NCBI RefSeq assembly: GCF_000179775.1
Contig: NZ_AEEB01000005.1
Coordinates: 216,837-280,836, forward strand
DNA length: 64,000 bases
Direction of reading: 5' to 3'
DNA from: Ahrensia sp. R2A130
Lineage (GTDB): Bacteria; Pseudomonadota; Alphaproteobacteria; Rhizobiales; Rhizobiaceae
In this document: piece by piece, positions 28,919 to 36,966 of the stretch
Numbering within the stretch: the first letter of the stretch is position 1
Layout of the letters: each line of letters opens with the position of its first letter
Made by a program: the position numbers and the translations under genes
Notes under the pieces: generated by a model
What the model saw: only the letters and a program-made list of their open reading frames with translations
Databases searched by the model: none
Told to the model about the DNA's origin: nothing

Positions 28919-29881
28919 ATGTTTCGTGCTCTTCTCCTTTCACTCGCCCTTTCCCTGTCGGTTCCAGCCGCTTCATCAATCGCGGTGGCGCAGACGGTTG
29001 TTCCTCCTGGCAACAATTCCAGCACACAGCCGAAGATTCCGGCCGGGTCCGTCAAGCGCAGCCGTGCGCTGGGTTACGAGGCTAAATACACCAAGATCCG
29101 CAATCTCATCGCGCGTGACTCCAAACTGCGCGGCAAGATCAAGAAGGCGGCTGCCACTTTCGGCATCGACCCGATCCACATCGTCGGCGCGCTGGTGGGC
29201 GAGCACACTTATAATGTCGACGCCAAAGACCGGCTGCAGAGCTACTATGTGAAGGCGCTGGCCTATCTCGGCCAAGACCTTTCCTTCGGTCACAAGGGCA
29301 CGTCGATCACCAAACTGGTCGGCCAACCGGCCTTCGCCAAATGCAAATCCCAACGCTCATCCTATCCGTATTGGACCTGCATCGAGAATGTCTGGGACAG
29401 CCAATATCGCGGCAAATCCATCGCCGGTAAACGCTGGCCGAATGATCGTCTCGGTCGTGTTTTCTTCCAGCCCTTTTATGCCGGTCAGACATTCGGTCTT
29501 GGCCAGTTGAACCCGCTCACCGCGTTGAAGGCCAACGATCTGGTGCGCAGCCGTATTCCGCGTGAACCAAAACTCTCCGTGCGCCGTGCACCGGAAATCT
29601 ACAACACGATCATGGAACCGGATTCCACGCTCAACTACATGGCCGCCGTGATCCGCCATGCTATCGATTCCTACCGCAGCGTGGCGGGCTTCGACATTTC
29701 GCGTAACCCGGGCATCACCGCGACGCTTTACAATCTGGGCAACGTCCCAAGACGCGCGAACACTTTGCGGGTCAACAACGCCAAGCGAAAGGCCGCCGGT
29801 AAGAAACCACTTCTGCCGCGCGAAAATTACTACGGCTGGTTGGTGAATGAAAAAGAGGCTGACCTGAGGTCTATTTTGTAA
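28919..29881 (+). CDS. DUF1402 family exported protein with lytic-transglycosylase-like motifs
   Basis: A 320-residue protein with a Sec signal peptide (residues 1-24, cut near SIAVAQ). It matches the Hyphomicrobiales family DUF1402 (FGIDPIHIVGALVGEHTYNVDA). I also see the order of motifs found in SLT-type lysozyme-like enzymes: Glu95 in GALVGEHTYN, GLGQLNPLTA at 193-202, NYMAAVI near 239, and YNLGN at 271-275 where SLT domains have YN-G. This suggests peptidoglycan cleavage in the periplasm, though no member is known to me as tested. ATG 28919 begins the signal; the frame reaches further upstream inside the previous gene. It is 7 bases after the Popeye-like gene. Confidence 0.75.
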   Translation: MFRALLLSLALSLSVPAASSIAVAQTVVPPGNNSSTQPKIPAGSVKRSRALGYEAKYTKIRNLIARDSKLRGKIKKAAATFGIDPIHIVGALVGEHTYNVDAKDRLQSYYVKALAYLGQDLSFGHKGTSITKLVGQPAFAKCKSQRSSYPYWTCIENVWDSQYRGKSIAGKRWPNDRLGRVFFQPFYAGQTFGLGQLNPLTALKANDLVRSRIPREPKLSVRRAPEIYNTIMEPDSTLNYMAAVIRHAIDSYRSVAGFDISRNPGITATLYNLGNVPRRANTLRVNNAKRKAAGKKPLLPRENYYGWLVNEKEADLRSIL

Positions 29882-30489
29882 GTGGGCACGACTTTACCTC
29901 GACCCGCCTTTCAGCGTCCGAACGAGGAGTAAGGTGTCGCCGTTTGCCTTTGGCAAACGAAAGCGACCCCGTAAAAAATGAGCCAGCGGGACGAAGAAGT
30001 CTGCCGTTAGCCTGTAGTTCTCAGGCGAAAAAGGCATGACACCTTCGCCCCGCTCGATCCTGCTGCGGATGTGTCTCAACACCATTCCCGTCACCTCCCC
30101 GAACATGAAACTTGCGCTTCATCGGCCTTGCCTTCGGCCCGCCATTGCTGACGCTCGACGTCCGGTCCCGAAGCTGTTGTGGCAGCCCTGCCGGTGCGAC
30201 ATAGAGCTCCGCCCGCTTGCGTCCGTTAAGCGCGCGCGACGGAAGGATCGCCTCCACGCAACGATCAGGACGGTCCGGACCGTCGGCTCATGCGCGAAAG
30301 AGTGGATAGGATAAGGGAGGTGGGGAGTGCGGGGAGAGAATATAGCACGATATCCAGACCATTCGCCTTACGAATGTCTGCTTGGAGCCCGAAGCGCCGG
30401 GCGTATGCATATCAGACTTCTAGCTCGACACAGTTCGTTACCGTCAACATACTGTGAGGCAAGGTACAATTGGTCGGTTGGAATAAATC
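29882..30489. other. 608-base intergenic stretch with no supportable gene
   Basis: Several short open frames exist on both strands, but none has recognisable homology, a good ribosome-binding site or domain motifs. Notable structures are a perfect 8-bp hairpin with TTT loop at 29941-29959 (CGTTTGCC/GGCAAACG) and a perfect 16-bp palindrome at 30269-30284 (GACGGTCCGGACCGTC). The last 200 bases are AT-richer and may hold the promoter of the ACT-domain gene. It may be a decayed insertion. Confidence 0.5.
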
Positions 30490-30885
30490 ATGGCTGGTGA
30501 GACAAACTTGGGTGAGTTGATAAGATCACTATCGGCCATTCTGGTCGACGGAGTGTTTGTTTTCGTAACAGTCCAACCAGGCCAAGCACCTAAAGACATA
30601 GCACCTCGTATGGTCTTCGAAGAAGCAGAGGGCACAACCCTTATCTTGCTGAAATCAGACGCAGAAGCATACTCATTGCCGTATGAGTTTCCTTGCAGAA
30701 TGATTACGCTGAATATTCATTCTTCGTTGGAGGCGGTGGGATTCATGGCTCTGATCGCGTCGGAACTGGCGAAACATGACATGGGTGTAAATCCCGTGTC
30801 CGGCTTCTTCCACGACCACCTTTTTGTGCCGGAAGGTCGTGAGGATGATGCAATGATCGTTCTACAGAACATGGCCTCAGGCTAA
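30490..30885 (+). CDS. ACT-domain protein (DUF2241-type)
   Basis: A 131-residue cytoplasmic protein resembling the ACT_3/DUF2241 family: VFVFVTVQPGQAPKDIAPRMVFEEAEGTTLIL (residues about 21-52) and LIASELAKHDMGVNPVSGFFHDHLFVPEGREDDAM. ACT domains usually bind amino acids, but the ligand is unknown. The gene is AT-richer with different codon choice than its neighbours and follows the gene-free stretch, which suggests acquisition. ATG 30490 has GGA 8 bases before it. Confidence 0.75.
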   Translation: MAGETNLGELIRSLSAILVDGVFVFVTVQPGQAPKDIAPRMVFEEAEGTTLILLKSDAEAYSLPYEFPCRMITLNIHSSLEAVGFMALIASELAKHDMGVNPVSGFFHDHLFVPEGREDDAMIVLQNMASG

Positions 30886-30928
30886 TCGTTAGACAATCAA
30901 TCGCTAAGCCCGCATTGCTGACCCACGT

Positions 30929-31279
30929 TCATTCATCCAGCACTGCCAACACCGCGTCCAACTGCTTGTCCGACAGCTCCCCTAGCTCCCTCGCCATCCG
31001 GTTCGCAACCAGCGTGGCTTTGGGTGATGCCTCACTGGTGTCCACGGTCACCTTTGGATGCGAAAGCGCAGCTGCTTGTTGCAATGCCTCCGCTTCATCC
31101 CAAATAATGTTGAAATAACCGGTGATGGATTGCAGCAGCGGCCATGATGGCTGCCCGCGTTTGCCATGTTCCAAAGCGGACAGGTAGGCCTGACTGACAC
31201 CAATGGCCTCGGCCATATCCTGTTGCGTCACGCCGCGTTCGCGACGGAGCCTGCGCAAATATTCGCCAAACGGTGTCAT
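30929..31279 (-). CDS. XRE-type helix-turn-helix regulator
   Basis: A 116-residue protein with an N-terminal HTH (TPFGEYLRRLRRERGVTQQDMAEAIGVSQAYLSALEHGKRG described here as residues 2-43) and a coiled C-terminal part ending ELGELSDKQLDAVLAVLDE, typical of small alphaproteobacterial XRE regulators. ATG 31279 overlaps the stop of smr by 3 bases, so it is read with mltA and smr. A longer frame to 31411 is rejected since it runs through the smr coding sequence in another frame. Confidence 0.85.
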   Translation of the reverse strand: MTPFGEYLRRLRRERGVTQQDMAEAIGVSQAYLSALEHGKRGQPSWPLLQSITGYFNIIWDEAEALQQAAALSHPKVTVDTSEASPKATLVANRMARELGELSDKQLDAVLAVLDE

Positions 31280-31875
31280 CGGGTACGAGAGTGGGGAACG
31301 CGGGCGCGGGGTTTGCGAACGCGGACATACATCGCGCCCTCGCCGCCGTGGGAGGCGTGGGCGGGGCGGGTGCCGTTCACGAGACTGCGAAATTGCGGCA
31401 AGTCCAGCCATTGCGGCACGTTACGACGCAGCACGCCCGTGCCTTCATTGCCCTTGCCGGTGATGACGAGCACGATCCGGTCATCGGCCTGCTGCGCCAT
31501 TTGCAGGAAATCCAGCAGCGCAAAACGGGCGCGATCCTGCGTCATACCGTGCAGGTCGATGCGGGAATCGACGGATAGACGACCCTTGCCGAGCTTCTTG
31601 TAAACCGGCTCTTCGATGGGGTGGGAAACGAAACCGCTAGCCTGTTTTGCCACGGTTTGCTTGTGCGGTGCAGCCGGTGTGTTGCCGACAGGTGGCCTAT
31701 AGCGGCGGGGTGTTTGAAAGCTGTTTCCGGTGGTTCCCGCCTGGCCCATCAGCGCCTCCATATCCGCGCGCAACTGGTCGCCACGCTTGGCGTCCATCGG
31801 CTCGGTGGTTTGCGCGACAAGGTGCCAAAGCTGGCGGTCTTCCAGCGTGAACGGTGGTTTGGGAGGGCGGCTCAT
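31276..31875 (-). CDS. Smr-domain protein
   Basis: A 199-residue protein. The C-terminal Smr domain (about residues 105-195) has DLHGMTQDRARFALLDFLQ, VLVITGKGNEG, and the GGEGAMYVRVRK end. The DLHG and TGKG motifs are the family's likely nuclease-site residues. Smr domains are found in MutS2 and as stand-alone nucleases acting on RNA or branched DNA; which applies here is unknown. It overlaps mltA by 4 bases and the XRE gene by 3. Confidence 0.9.
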   Translation of the reverse strand: MSRPPKPPFTLEDRQLWHLVAQTTEPMDAKRGDQLRADMEALMGQAGTTGNSFQTPRRYRPPVGNTPAAPHKQTVAKQASGFVSHPIEEPVYKKLGKGRLSVDSRIDLHGMTQDRARFALLDFLQMAQQADDRIVLVITGKGNEGTGVLRRNVPQWLDLPQFRSLVNGTRPAHASHGGEGAMYVRVRKPRARVPHSRTR

Positions 31876-32954
31876 GATGGCACCACTTTGGGCATCAACA
31901 CCGTCATGGCAAGGGGATGGCGCACCCGCCCTGCGATCAATCCCGCCGCATCGCCGGACCCGGTGAAAATGTCGCCGCGCACAGCACCGGTGATGGCGGA
32001 GCCGGTATCCTGCGCCACCATCAACCGCGCCAACGGGCTGGTGTCGCCGGGCAACGGCTCGGTGGAGTTGATGAAAACGGGCGTGTGAAATGTGTGAAGC
32101 AACCGGTCCACAGCCATGGATCGCCTCGGCGTCAACTGCACTTTCGCAGCAGCAATCTGCCCCAGTGACGGATCGGTCGTGTTGTCATCGCTGAACGCAA
32201 AGAAGATGAACGAGCGGTTTTGCCGCAGCAGGGTTTTCGCATCTTCCGGGTTCGTCCGCATCCAATCCGCCAGTTTGTCAGCGGTCATGGTGGCAGGGTC
32301 GATACCGTCACGGGCGCAAAGCAGTTTGGCAATAGATGTGTAAGCGTGGCCGGACTTCGCCGCATAGGTGATGCGTCGTGTGGTGCCGTCGCTCATCGCC
32401 AGCCGCGCCGCACCCTGCACGTTAATAAAGAACGCATCGACGGGATCACGCAGCCAGACCATCTCCAGCCCTTGCCCGTCCAGCGCCCCATCCATCACTG
32501 CCGCGCGGTCGGGTGCTTCGACAAGACCATCGGCAGTGAGGCGACCGTAGCGAATATCTGGCGACCAGCTTTCCGGCCGGTTCGCATCGTCGACATCCAC
32601 CAACCAATCGGGGCGGGTATAAAGCGGATGGGCAAATTCAGCGCTTGGCGTCAGGGAAGCCTCGACAACCGGCTCGAAAAATCCGGTGAGCAACCCCTCG
32701 CCTTCAATATGGTGAGGCGTGAAATAATGCTCGAAAAATTGTCGCGCCTGTTCAGAAGACTCAACTTCCGCCGCCAAGGCCAACGCACCAACAGCAGCCA
32801 GCGCCGCACCATCCGCCCCCAATTTTCGCGTAGTAGGCGGCTTCTCCACCATCCGCCGCGCACTTCGGCAAAAGGTCTCGAAGGCGGCCAGGTGATCGTC
32901 CGCAGCCCAGCCGTCGAGAGCATCGAATTCAAGACATCTAAGTTGACCAGTCAT
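31872..32954 (-). CDS. mltA: Membrane-bound lytic murein transglycosylase A
   Basis: A 360-residue MltA. The conserved LTGFFEPVVEASLTPS region is at about residues 90-106, and the C-terminal 3D domain carries DTGSAITGAVRGDIFTGSGD with the catalytic Asp. It shows no clear signal peptide or lipobox at the chosen start (MTGQLRCLEFDALDG), although related rhizobial proteins are exported; the true start may be altered. It heads an mltA-smr-xre operon. Confidence 0.92.
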   Translation of the reverse strand: MTGQLRCLEFDALDGWAADDHLAAFETFCRSARRMVEKPPTTRKLGADGAALAAVGALALAAEVESSEQARQFFEHYFTPHHIEGEGLLTGFFEPVVEASLTPSAEFAHPLYTRPDWLVDVDDANRPESWSPDIRYGRLTADGLVEAPDRAAVMDGALDGQGLEMVWLRDPVDAFFINVQGAARLAMSDGTTRRITYAAKSGHAYTSIAKLLCARDGIDPATMTADKLADWMRTNPEDAKTLLRQNRSFIFFAFSDDNTTDPSLGQIAAAKVQLTPRRSMAVDRLLHTFHTPVFINSTEPLPGDTSPLARLMVAQDTGSAITGAVRGDIFTGSGDAAGLIAGRVRHPLAMTVLMPKVVPS

Positions 32955-32985
32955 ACGTCACCAGCCTCGCCTCAAGGCACCAACA

Positions 32986-33060
32986 GGAGCGAATAGCGAC
33001 CGCCGCCTATGCGGCGCCCCCGCGGAGCGATTGGCGCAGCCAATCTGCGTGAGCGCAAAC
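32986..33060 (+). repeat. Double-hairpin repeat, copy B3 (between mltA and the Tim44-like gene)
   Basis: Full copy: GGAGCGAATAGCGACC, hairpin 1 GCCGC-CTAT-GCGGC followed by GCCCCCGC, GGAGCGA, hairpin 2 GATTGGC-GCA-GCCAATC, tail TGCGTGAGCGCAAAC. Best-preserved copy; the layout here defines the family. Confidence 0.85.
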
Positions 33061-33070
33061 CAAACAGACG

Positions 33071-33775
33071 CTACGCGTCCGTTGCGACCAACTTCCAATT
33101 GGGATCACGAGATTTGACCGGACGGGCAAACGTCCAGACGTCCGTGACTTCGGCCACTTCCTGCAGATCGCCTTCGATCACTTCATCGGAACTGTCGAGC
33201 GTGGCTGAGATCATTTCGCTGACGAAGCGCACCGTGATTTGTGCTTCATCGCGCAGCACTTCAGCGCCTTCGATCACAGCCTTGTCGATACCAACGAAGC
33301 TCGCGTTGACCTTCTCGCCACGCTCGGAACGCTCGTCGATGACGGTGGCAAAGCTCTCATAGACTTCGCGGGACAACAGATTTTCCAACGTGCGTTTGTC
33401 GCCATCGGCAAAGCCGGTCACGATCATTTCGTAAGCCATGCGTCCGCCCTGTAGAAACTCTTCAGGGTCGAAGCCAGGATCGCGGGAGTGGATGGCCAGC
33501 AGGCCGCGTTCCAGCGATTTGTCTTTACCGGCCAACTTTCCGATGCGTTTGCGCGCAGCTTCACCGGCATCTTCTTCAGCGTCCGGCGCATTGGCACGTT
33601 TTGCGCCGGGCAACGTCACCACGTTATCGGCAGCCTCATTGGGGTCGTTTGTGTAGGGATCATATGGCGGCTTCTCGATGCCGTTGCGGGTGCCAAGAAC
33701 GCTGCGCAGCTTCCAGAACAGAAAAACTGCAGCGAGCAAGGGCAAAAGGGTAAACAGATCCATGGTGACCGACAT
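33071..33775 (-). CDS. Tim44/TimA-family adaptor protein
   Basis: A 234-residue protein with an N-terminal hydrophobic anchor (about residues 6-20, LFTLLPLLAAVFLFW) and a C-terminal Tim44-like domain (about 90-230: GRMAYEMIVTGFADGDKRTL, VTDVWTFARPVKSRDPNWKLVA). Related proteins occur in many alphaproteobacteria, next to mltA. The mitochondrial relative is an import motor subunit; bacterial function is unclear. The start may be ATG 33775 or 33763. The 199-base upstream gap separates it from divergent fxsA. Confidence 0.88.
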   Translation of the reverse strand: MSVTMDLFTLLPLLAAVFLFWKLRSVLGTRNGIEKPPYDPYTNDPNEAADNVVTLPGAKRANAPDAEEDAGEAARKRIGKLAGKDKSLERGLLAIHSRDPGFDPEEFLQGGRMAYEMIVTGFADGDKRTLENLLSREVYESFATVIDERSERGEKVNASFVGIDKAVIEGAEVLRDEAQITVRFVSEMISATLDSSDEVIEGDLQEVAEVTDVWTFARPVKSRDPNWKLVATDA

Positions 33776-33974
33776 TTCCGTAAAGGTGAGTGACAGCCCG
33801 GCGTGATGCGAAAAATTGCCGGGTGCGCTTGCGAACGTACAAGCATCGTTGCTTCAGCATATAGGACGAACGCGCAACAGGTTCAAACGTCGCAAGGCCG
33901 AAGAGCGAAATCAGCCGCCCCTGTTTTAACGCCGCGCGCACCCCTATGTATAAAAGGTTCAAACGGAGACTGCC

Positions 33975-34523
33975 ATGCCGCTCGCCATTCTACCGCTGAT
34001 GTTGCTTATCATACCGATTGTCGAGATCGGAGCGTTCATCGCCATTGGTGGACAGATCGGTATTCTTCCCACGCTGGCCGGTATTTTGATCACCGCGATC
34101 ATCGGCACGTATTTTCTGCGAAAACAGGGCTTGGGTCTGTTGGCCGAGGCGCAGGCAGAAACGCAGGCCGGGCGTATTCCTGCAAAAGCGCTGGGCGATG
34201 GTGTACTGTTGCTCGTGGCCGGTATTTTGTTGCTGACGCCGGGTTTCGTCACCGATGTCATCGGCTTTTTGTTGTTTGTGCCGCCGGTGCGCGCTGCAAT
34301 CCGCAAATTTGTGGCCGCCCGCGTTACCGTGGTGGCCGCGCAGCAGGCGGGCTTCGACCCATCGGCCTTTGGGCAAGGTGGTTTTGGAGAGTCACGACCA
34401 CGTCCGCCGCATGGGCAGAATATGGGCGATGGGCCGGTGATCGATCTTGATGCTGACGACTACGATGTGGCTGACGACAAGCCTTCCAAGCCTAACCCCA
34501 ATTCACCGTGGAGAGACGGCTGA
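33975..34523 (+). CDS. fxsA: FxsA family membrane protein
   Basis: A 182-residue protein with four hydrophobic helices in the first 110 residues (LPLMLLIIPIVEIGAFIAIG, ILPTLAGILITAIIGTYFL, GVLLLVAGILLLTPGFVTD, IGFLLFVPPVRAAI). The PGFVTDVIGFLL motif is the family hallmark. The C-terminus is soluble and acidic. FxsA overproduction affects phage T7 exclusion in E. coli; its normal role is not known. It is upstream of secB, as in many Hyphomicrobiales. Confidence 0.9.
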   Translation: MPLAILPLMLLIIPIVEIGAFIAIGGQIGILPTLAGILITAIIGTYFLRKQGLGLLAEAQAETQAGRIPAKALGDGVLLLVAGILLLTPGFVTDVIGFLLFVPPVRAAIRKFVAARVTVVAAQQAGFDPSAFGQGGFGESRPRPPHGQNMGDGPVIDLDADDYDVADDKPSKPNPNSPWRDG

Positions 34524-34654
34524 ACCCTCTAACCGCTTGCTTCCTTGAAGCGCCTCGCGCCGCGTGTTAACCGGCCCCTTCCAAATATTGACCACGATGC
34601 CGGTCTTCTCCGGCAATCTCATTTTCCAGACAATAATCCAACGGAGACGACCCT

Positions 34655-35161
34655 ATGGCCAAGAAGCCGACCGAGAACGAAGCAGCCGAAGGCGCAGCAG
34701 CAACCGAAGCCAATGGCGCAGCTCCATCCCTCAACGTGCTGGCCCAGTACATCAAGGATCTGTCCTTTGAAAACCCGAAGGCTCCGCACAGCCTGCGCCC
34801 GCGTGAAAACGCACCGCAGATCGACATCAACATCAACGTGAACGCCAACCCGCTGTCGGAAACCGATTTTGAGGTCGAGTTGAAACTGGATGCAACTGCC
34901 GGTGAAGGCGAAGACTCTATGTTCGCCGTTGAGCTGACCTATGGCGGCGTCTTCCGTCTGCAGAACATGCCCGAAGAAGCGGTGGCTCCTGCCATCCTTA
35001 TCGAGTGCCCGCGCCTGCTGTTTCCCTTCGCACGCCAGATCATCGCAGACGCCACCCGCAACGGCGGCTTCCCGCCATTGATGATCGACCCCGTCGACTT
35101 CGCAGCCCTGTTCCAGCAGCGCATGGCCGAAGAGCAGATCAAACAAAAAATGGATAGCTGA
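34655..35161 (+). CDS. secB: Protein-export chaperone SecB
   Basis: A 168-residue cytoplasmic tetrameric chaperone that keeps preproteins unfolded for SecA. Seen: [18 protein letters not shown] near residues 27-44, [26 protein letters not shown], and [26 protein letters not shown] 31-residue acidic alanine-rich N-terminus precedes the fold. The stop codon is in the loop of an intrinsic terminator. Confidence 0.97.
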   Translation: MAKKPTENEAAEGAAATEANGAAPSLNVLAQYIKDLSFENPKAPHSLRPRENAPQIDININVNANPLSETDFEVELKLDATAGEGEDSMFAVELTYGGVFRLQNMPEEAVAPAILIECPRLLFPFARQIIADATRNGGFPPLMIDPVDFAALFQQRMAEEQIKQKMDS

Positions 35162-35182
35162 AGCTATCCGTTTTTTGCTTTT
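35152..35182 (+). terminator. Rho-independent terminator of secB
   Basis: GGATAGC (35152-35158) and GCTATCC (35163-35169) form a 7-bp stem around a TGAA loop that contains the secB stop, followed by GTTTTTTGCTTTT. Stem and T-tract fit an intrinsic terminator. Confidence 0.9.
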
Positions 35183-35187
35183 GGTTG

Positions 35188-35236
35188 GCGCTCACGCAGA
35201 TTGGCTTCGCCAATCGCTCCGCGGGGGCGCCGCAGC
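35188..35236 (-). repeat. Double-hairpin repeat, copy B4 (inverted)
   Basis: On the reverse strand: CGGAGCGATTGGCGAAGCCAATC then TGCGTGAGCGCC, i.e. hairpin 2 GATTGGC-GAA-GCCAATC with the conserved tail. The 5' hairpin is eroded compared with copies B3 and B5. It is immediately downstream of the secB terminator. Confidence 0.8.
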
Positions 35237-35356
35237 TAGCGTCGGGCGGGCATGCCCGCCTTTGCCAGATCAGGGTTTGGTGGTCATGCTATGAATTGAG
35301 AGGGGTGGCTTTGGCTGCCCCTTTTTCTTGGGGCATCACTCTCACCTCACCCCGCT

Positions 35357-35493
35357 GTCATCCCCGCGCAGGCGGGGACCCACTTCTCTATAAAATGATG
35401 AAGCAACGGCTGAATGGGATAGAGCTACATCGGCATACCATCCCAAACTCTGGAGCTCGCTGACGAGTGGATCCCCGCCTGCGCGGGGATGAC
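35357..35493. repeat. Composite inverted-repeat element, copy A2
   Basis: Arms at 35357-35384 and 35466-35493 are inverted copies with a single mismatch (GGATCC for GGGTCC) and match copy A1. The 81-base spacer is diverged in the middle but keeps similar ends. It lies at the 3' side of the acetyltransferase gene. Confidence 0.85.
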
Positions 35494-35506
35494 AATGGGG
35501 GTGGGG

Positions 35507-36046
35507 TTACCGAGCCTTCCTAGCCCGTTCCATCACGAGCACCGTCTCATCATGGAATGTTGCATCACCACGCACCGTAAAACCCACTTTCTCCGCTACT
35601 CTGCGTGAGGCGTGGTGTTCGGGGTCGAACATGCAAACCGTCGTGTCGCTTTCGATATTCTCATCGGCCCACGTCACGATGCGCATCATAACCTCAGTGG
35701 CTAGTCCTCGCCCGTGGGCTGATGGTGCGAACACCCAACCCGCTTCCGGTAATCCTTCGAAGGATGGTATGACGGCCCGGCGGTGTTCGGCAAAGCCCGC
35801 GATGCCTAAAAACTCGTCGCTTGCTTTGTCGCGAACGACCCAGAATCCAAAACCCATGACTTGCCAGTGGCCGATCTTCCGCAGCAAGCGTGCCCAGCAT
35901 TCGTCACGGGTGAAGGGGCGTTTGGCGATGAAGCGGGTGACTGTTTCGTCGCCCCACAGGGCTGTGCAATCGTCGAAATCTGATGCGATGGGTGCACGTA
36001 AAATCGTGCGCCCGGTGGTCAGGACGGGAATGTCCTCCGATCGCAT
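35507..36046 (-). CDS. GNAT-family N-acetyltransferase
   Basis: A 179-residue acetyl-CoA-dependent acetyltransferase of the RimJ/RimL type. Seen: TGRTILRAPIASDFDDC at the N-terminus, the CoA-binding loop RGLATEVMMRIVTW, and ASRRVAEKVGFTVRG near the C-terminus. It lies 6 bases downstream of grpE on the same strand. Substrate is unknown. Confidence 0.88.
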   Translation of the reverse strand: MRSEDIPVLTTGRTILRAPIASDFDDCTALWGDETVTRFIAKRPFTRDECWARLLRKIGHWQVMGFGFWVVRDKASDEFLGIAGFAEHRRAVIPSFEGLPEAGWVFAPSAHGRGLATEVMMRIVTWADENIESDTTVCMFDPEHHASRRVAEKVGFTVRGDATFHDETVLVMERARKAR

Positions 36047-36052
36047 CGGGCG

Positions 36053-36751
36053 TTATTCGCCTTCTTGGGTCTCGACGGGTTCAGGCTGCACCACATCCTC
36101 GAACTTCGGGCCGCCTTTGGCGACGCCCACCATGGCGGCGCGCAACACGCGTTCGCCGATGCGGTAGCCTTCCTGCACCACTTGGGCGACGGAGTTGTTG
36201 GGCAGTTCGGGATTTGGAATTTCAAACATCGCCTGATGGAAATTCGGGTCGAACTTCTCGCCGGTGGGGTCGAATTTCTCGATTTTTGCGTTGTTCATCG
36301 CCTTGAGAAGCTCGCGCTCGGTGAGCTCCACACCTTCGATCAGCGCCTTGAACTCGTCGGACCCGCTGTCGCGCTTATCGTCCGGCACGGCCTGAATGGC
36401 GCGTTGAAGATTGTCGCCGACACCCAGCAAATCGCGGGCGAAGTTTGCCACAGCATAGGAGCGTGCTTCGGTGATTTCGCGCGCGGTGCGTTTGCGCAGG
36501 TTGTCCATCTCGGCGACGGTCCGCAGAGTGCGATCCTTCAACTCTTCGTTTTCCGCTTTCAGCTTGTCGAGGATCGACAAAATCTGTTCGGGATCGTTGG
36601 GATCAGCGGCGCGTTCGCGTCGGGGCGTCGGGTTCGCTTCTTCCTCGGCATTGGCCGCATCCAGTTCAGCCTGCTCCTCAGCTTCCAACCGTGCTTCGTC
36701 GGCTTCGACATCGTCGAAAAATTCGTCCTCGGGGCGGCCACTCATGGTCAT
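36053..36751 (-). CDS. grpE: Nucleotide-exchange factor GrpE
   Basis: A 232-residue DnaK cofactor. The acidic, disordered N-terminus (to about 65) leads into the long coiled coil ([34 protein letters not shown] given here as about 65-98). The C-terminal beta domain has [38 protein letters not shown] 36751 or 36745 (MSGRPEDEF) can be the start. The upstream gap to hrcA holds repeat copy B5. Confidence 0.95.
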   Translation of the reverse strand: MTMSGRPEDEFFDDVEADEARLEAEEQAELDAANAEEEANPTPRRERAADPNDPEQILSILDKLKAENEELKDRTLRTVAEMDNLRKRTAREITEARSYAVANFARDLLGVGDNLQRAIQAVPDDKRDSGSDEFKALIEGVELTERELLKAMNNAKIEKFDPTGEKFDPNFHQAMFEIPNPELPNNSVAQVVQEGYRIGERVLRAAMVGVAKGGPKFEDVVQPEPVETQEGE

Positions 36752-36868
36752 GGGAAGTCCTTACGATAGGAAAGGCAGATAGCGTCGAATGCAGCAGTGC
36801 ATATCGGGAATGCGTAAAGGAAAATCAAGTCACACCGTCAACGCAGCAATGGATTATTGATTGCTAAC

Positions 36869-36955
36869 CGGAGCGAAGAGCGACCGGCCGGTCAGGCCGC
36901 GCCCCTTTTGATCAATAATGGCAGCGAAGGGCGTAGCCCGACAGCGTGAGTGCAA
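36869..36955 (+). repeat. Double-hairpin repeat, copy B5 (between hrcA and grpE)
   Basis: CGGAGCGAAGAGCGACC, hairpin 1 CGGCC-GGTCA-GGCCG then CGCCCC, a spacer of 15 bases, AGCGAA, hairpin 2 GGGC-GTA-GCCC, tail CAGCGTGAGTGCAAA. Stem sequences are unlike B3 but still pair. It lies inside the spacer of a presumed hrcA-grpE operon. Confidence 0.8.
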
Positions 36956-36966
36956 ATGAAAAGCTT

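Larger units (their letters stand above)
35183..35506. other. Gene-free interval holding repeat copies B4 and A2
   Basis: A 324-base gap between the secB terminator and the acetyltransferase gene. It contains the inverted double-hairpin repeat at 35188-35236, a GC palindrome GGCGGGCATGCCCGCC (about 35244-35259), and the composite inverted repeat A2 at 35357-35493. No coding sequence is visible. Confidence 0.7.

Noticed and set aside
29894..30314. Three short ORFs in the gene-free stretch (70, 78 and 92 codons)
   Set aside because: They overlap each other on both strands and lack homology, domain features and ribosome-binding sites.
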